From contig NZ_CP012945.1 of NCBI RefSeq assembly GCF_001402915.1, forward strand, positions 4,565,501-4,629,500: a stretch of DNA of 64,000 nucleotides, written 5' to 3'. The position numbers were made by a program, and so were the translations under genes. Shown piece by piece: positions 62,610 to 64,000 of the stretch. The notes under the pieces are model-generated. The model did no database searches and had not been told where the DNA came from. It saw nothing but the letters and a program-made list of their open reading frames with translations. The stretch comes from Devosia sp. A16. GTDB taxonomy: Bacteria > Pseudomonadota > Alphaproteobacteria > Rhizobiales > Devosiaceae. How positions within the stretch are numbered: position 1 is the first letter of the stretch; every line of letters begins with the position of its first letter.

Positions 62610-63707
62610 TTAATAGAGCACCAGGTCCTTGAGTCCAAGCTGCCTGGCGAGCGACATCACATCGTCCCGCGCCACTCCGGGCTTAAGATGGGTGAGTGTC
62701 AACCGTGTGGCGTCCGCGCCGGGAATGCGCACCGCGTCCTCGTCGACGGCGCCGAGCATGGCGAACTGCAGGGCGATCTCATCGGCCTTCGCGGCATCGG
62801 CGAAGACACCGAGCTCGAGCTTGATGGCGCGCTTGTCTTCGTCGACCGTCGCAACCCAGGTTTCAAGCGAACCGGAACGGGTGGCCATGGCGTTGGCGGC
62901 CGCATGGGCGCTGGTGATCGCCTGGTCCGCGGCGCTGCTGTCGACATAGCCGAACATGTCGATGATGCCGCCGATGAGGTTCGGACGTTCCTCGTTCATG
63001 GCAATGCGGGTGGTGCCCTGCTCCATCCGGGTCGGCTTGTCGAGGCTGGCGAGCAGCATGCGGGTGTCGTCGCCGTTGAGCGGCGCCGGACCGATATATT
63101 GCACCTGGATGTTGCCGACGCCGTGGTTGGCGTAGCCGAGGATTTCGGCGGTGCGATAGCTCATGTCCATCACCCGCCCATGCAGATATGGCCCGCGGTC
63201 GTTGACCCGGCAGACGATCGAGCGACCATTGTCGAGATTGGTGACGCGGACATAGCTGGGCAGCGGCAGCACCGGGCTGGCGCAGGAAATGGCGTTGGCC
63301 GAGAAGATCTCGCCATTGGCGGTGCGCCGGCCATGGAAGTCGTTGCCGTACCAGGAGGCGCTGCCGGAGGCGACGTAGCCGATCGGGTTCTCGATCGGCT
63401 CATAGACTTCGCCGCGCACCGTGTAGGGCTTGCCGACCATGTAGCGGCCGCCACCCTTGGGCGGGTTCTTGGCATTGGTGACGCGCGGGCTGACGGCGAC
63501 GCCGAACTCCTTGGAGGTGAAGGCGGAGCGCTTGATGTTGGGCACCCCTCCCCCGCTGCCGCACGCAGCCAGGACGGGCGCCACGAGCGCGGCAAGGACA
63601 AGCAGCCGGGCGGCCGCGCGGAGGTCGCGAGAAAACACTGCCAAAACCAGATCAACCCAAACAGAGATTTCCGCATCATACTCAAAGCGGTGCGGCGATG
63701 ATCTCAA
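62610..63707 (-). CDS. rlpA: RlpA-family septal ring lipoprotein/lytic transglycosylase
   Basis: Up to 365 residues. A lipobox LAAC follows a hydrophobic stretch (VLAALVAPVLAAC), so the protein is probably an outer-membrane lipoprotein. The double-psi beta-barrel domain contains ASWYGNDFHGRRTANGEIF and CRVNDRGPYLHGRVMDMS; the C-terminus (about residues 275-365) looks like a SPOR-type domain. The first 23 residues are doubtful: a GTG at 63638 would give a normal-length lipoprotein signal. Together with the downstream carboxypeptidase it serves peptidoglycan remodelling. Confidence 0.88.
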   Translation of the reverse strand: MRSSPHRFEYDAEISVWVDLVLAVFSRDLRAAARLLVLAALVAPVLAACGSGGGVPNIKRSAFTSKEFGVAVSPRVTNAKNPPKGGGRYMVGKPYTVRGEVYEPIENPIGYVASGSASWYGNDFHGRRTANGEIFSANAISCASPVLPLPSYVRVTNLDNGRSIVCRVNDRGPYLHGRVMDMSYRTAEILGYANHGVGNIQVQYIGPAPLNGDDTRMLLASLDKPTRMEQGTTRIAMNEERPNLIGGIIDMFGYVDSSAADQAITSAHAAANAMATRSGSLETWVATVDEDKRAIKLELGVFADAAKADEIALQFAMLGAVDEDAVRIPGADATRLTLTHLKPGVARDDVMSLARQLGLKDLVLY

Positions 63708-63768
63708 GGAAGCGCAACGTGGTTGCGGCCCGGTTAATTTGCTTCAAATGCGAGGGAAATTGCGCCGA

Positions 63769-64000
63769 CTAGCTGCTGAGCCACTCGACCAAAGCCGCCG
63801 TCACGATCGCATGTTGCTCGACCAGCGCCATGTGCCCTGCCCTCGGCACCACCACCAGCCTGGCGTCGGCAATGCCGGCCGCCATCTCGCGGGCCGCTTC
63901 CGGTACGGTGATCGCATCCTTGTCGCCCACCACGACCAGCGTCGGCACCTCGATGGCGGTGAGGTCAGGCCGGGAGTCGGGCCGCCCGATGATGGCGGTC
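63769..64000 (-). CDS. Alpha/beta hydrolase, C-terminal part (runs off the window)
   Basis: Reading the minus strand from the window edge gives 76 codons to a TAG at 63769-63771. The visible part contains VPTLVVVGDKDAITVPEAAR, the strand and loop with the catalytic Asp, and PRAGHMALVEQ, with the catalytic His, the standard end of an alpha/beta hydrolase. The nucleophile is outside the window, so the subfamily cannot be given. Confidence 0.85.
   Translation of the reverse strand, partial: TAIIGRPDSRPDLTAIEVPTLVVVGDKDAITVPEAAREMAAGIADARLVVVPRAGHMALVEQHAIVTAALVEWLSS

Noticed and set aside
60749-62632. Plus-strand 627-codon open frame opposite tmk and the carboxypeptidase
   Set aside because: Antisense to two clear genes with intact catalytic motifs; no domain recognisable in the translated frame.

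Overview
The window is a GC-rich, gene-dense alphaproteobacterial chromosome segment with no rRNA, tRNA, insertion sequence, prophage or CRISPR visible. Gene order and protein types point to Hyphomicrobiales (Rhizobiales): dusB(nifR3)-ntrBC-ntrYX-hfq-hflX, pdhA/pdhB/pdhC with a lipoyl domain fused to E1 beta, fused ispDF, short-LID adenylate kinase and a dac-tmk-holB-metG-tatD-MBL run. A Devosia-like organism is my best guess; this is inference from gene content and not a database result.

Region 1 (1-22760) is the information-processing core. It holds the 3' end of rpoC with its terminator, two small exported-protein genes, then the str operon (rpsL-rpsG-fusA-tuf), the S10/spc operons (rpsJ to secY-adk) and the alpha operon (rpsM-rpsK-rpoA-rplQ). 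Two near-consensus sigma70 promoters (before rpsL and before rpsM), a strong hairpin terminator 16 nt before rpsJ, and hairpins between fusA/tuf and rpsK/rpoA suggest how this block is divided into transcripts. S12 carries arginine at position 88, a site where Lys-to-Arg is a known streptomycin-resistance change in other bacteria.

Region 2 (22761-30850) is mixed accessory metabolism: two SDR/epimerase-like genes, quinone-dependent D-lactate dehydrogenase, a small P-loop protein, a decayed AraC/GyrI-type regulator beside a second gene remnant, a GFA-family protein, enolase and a nucleotidyltransferase-like gene. Palindromic intergenic repeats sit at 25608-25710 and 30678-30797.

Region 3 (30886-40929) is a pyruvate dehydrogenase/lipoate cluster: an ftsB-like gene, pdhA, pdhB, a cytosine-deaminase-like gene of the yeast Fcy1 type, pdhC, a secreted protein, an SGNH hydrolase, a GNAT acetyltransferase, lpd, two GlsB/YeaQ membrane proteins, lipA and a COQ10-type START protein. 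E1, E2, E3 and lipoyl synthase together supply a complete pyruvate dehydrogenase complex and its cofactor attachment.

Region 4 (40930-42909) is a divergent glycosyltransferase pair: a GT29/sialyltransferase-like protein and a GT4-type enzyme, probably for surface polysaccharide. Region 5 (42881-54100) has a pncC/cinA homologue and ispDF on the minus strand, then dusB-ntrB-ntrC, ntrY-ntrX, hfq and hflX for nitrogen sensing and post-transcriptional control. Region 6 (54167-64000) is entirely minus-strand: mazG, an FAH-type hydratase, RidA, and a likely long operon rlpA, dac, tmk, holB, metG, tatD, MBL hydrolase. It closes with the C-terminus of an alpha/beta hydrolase at the window edge.
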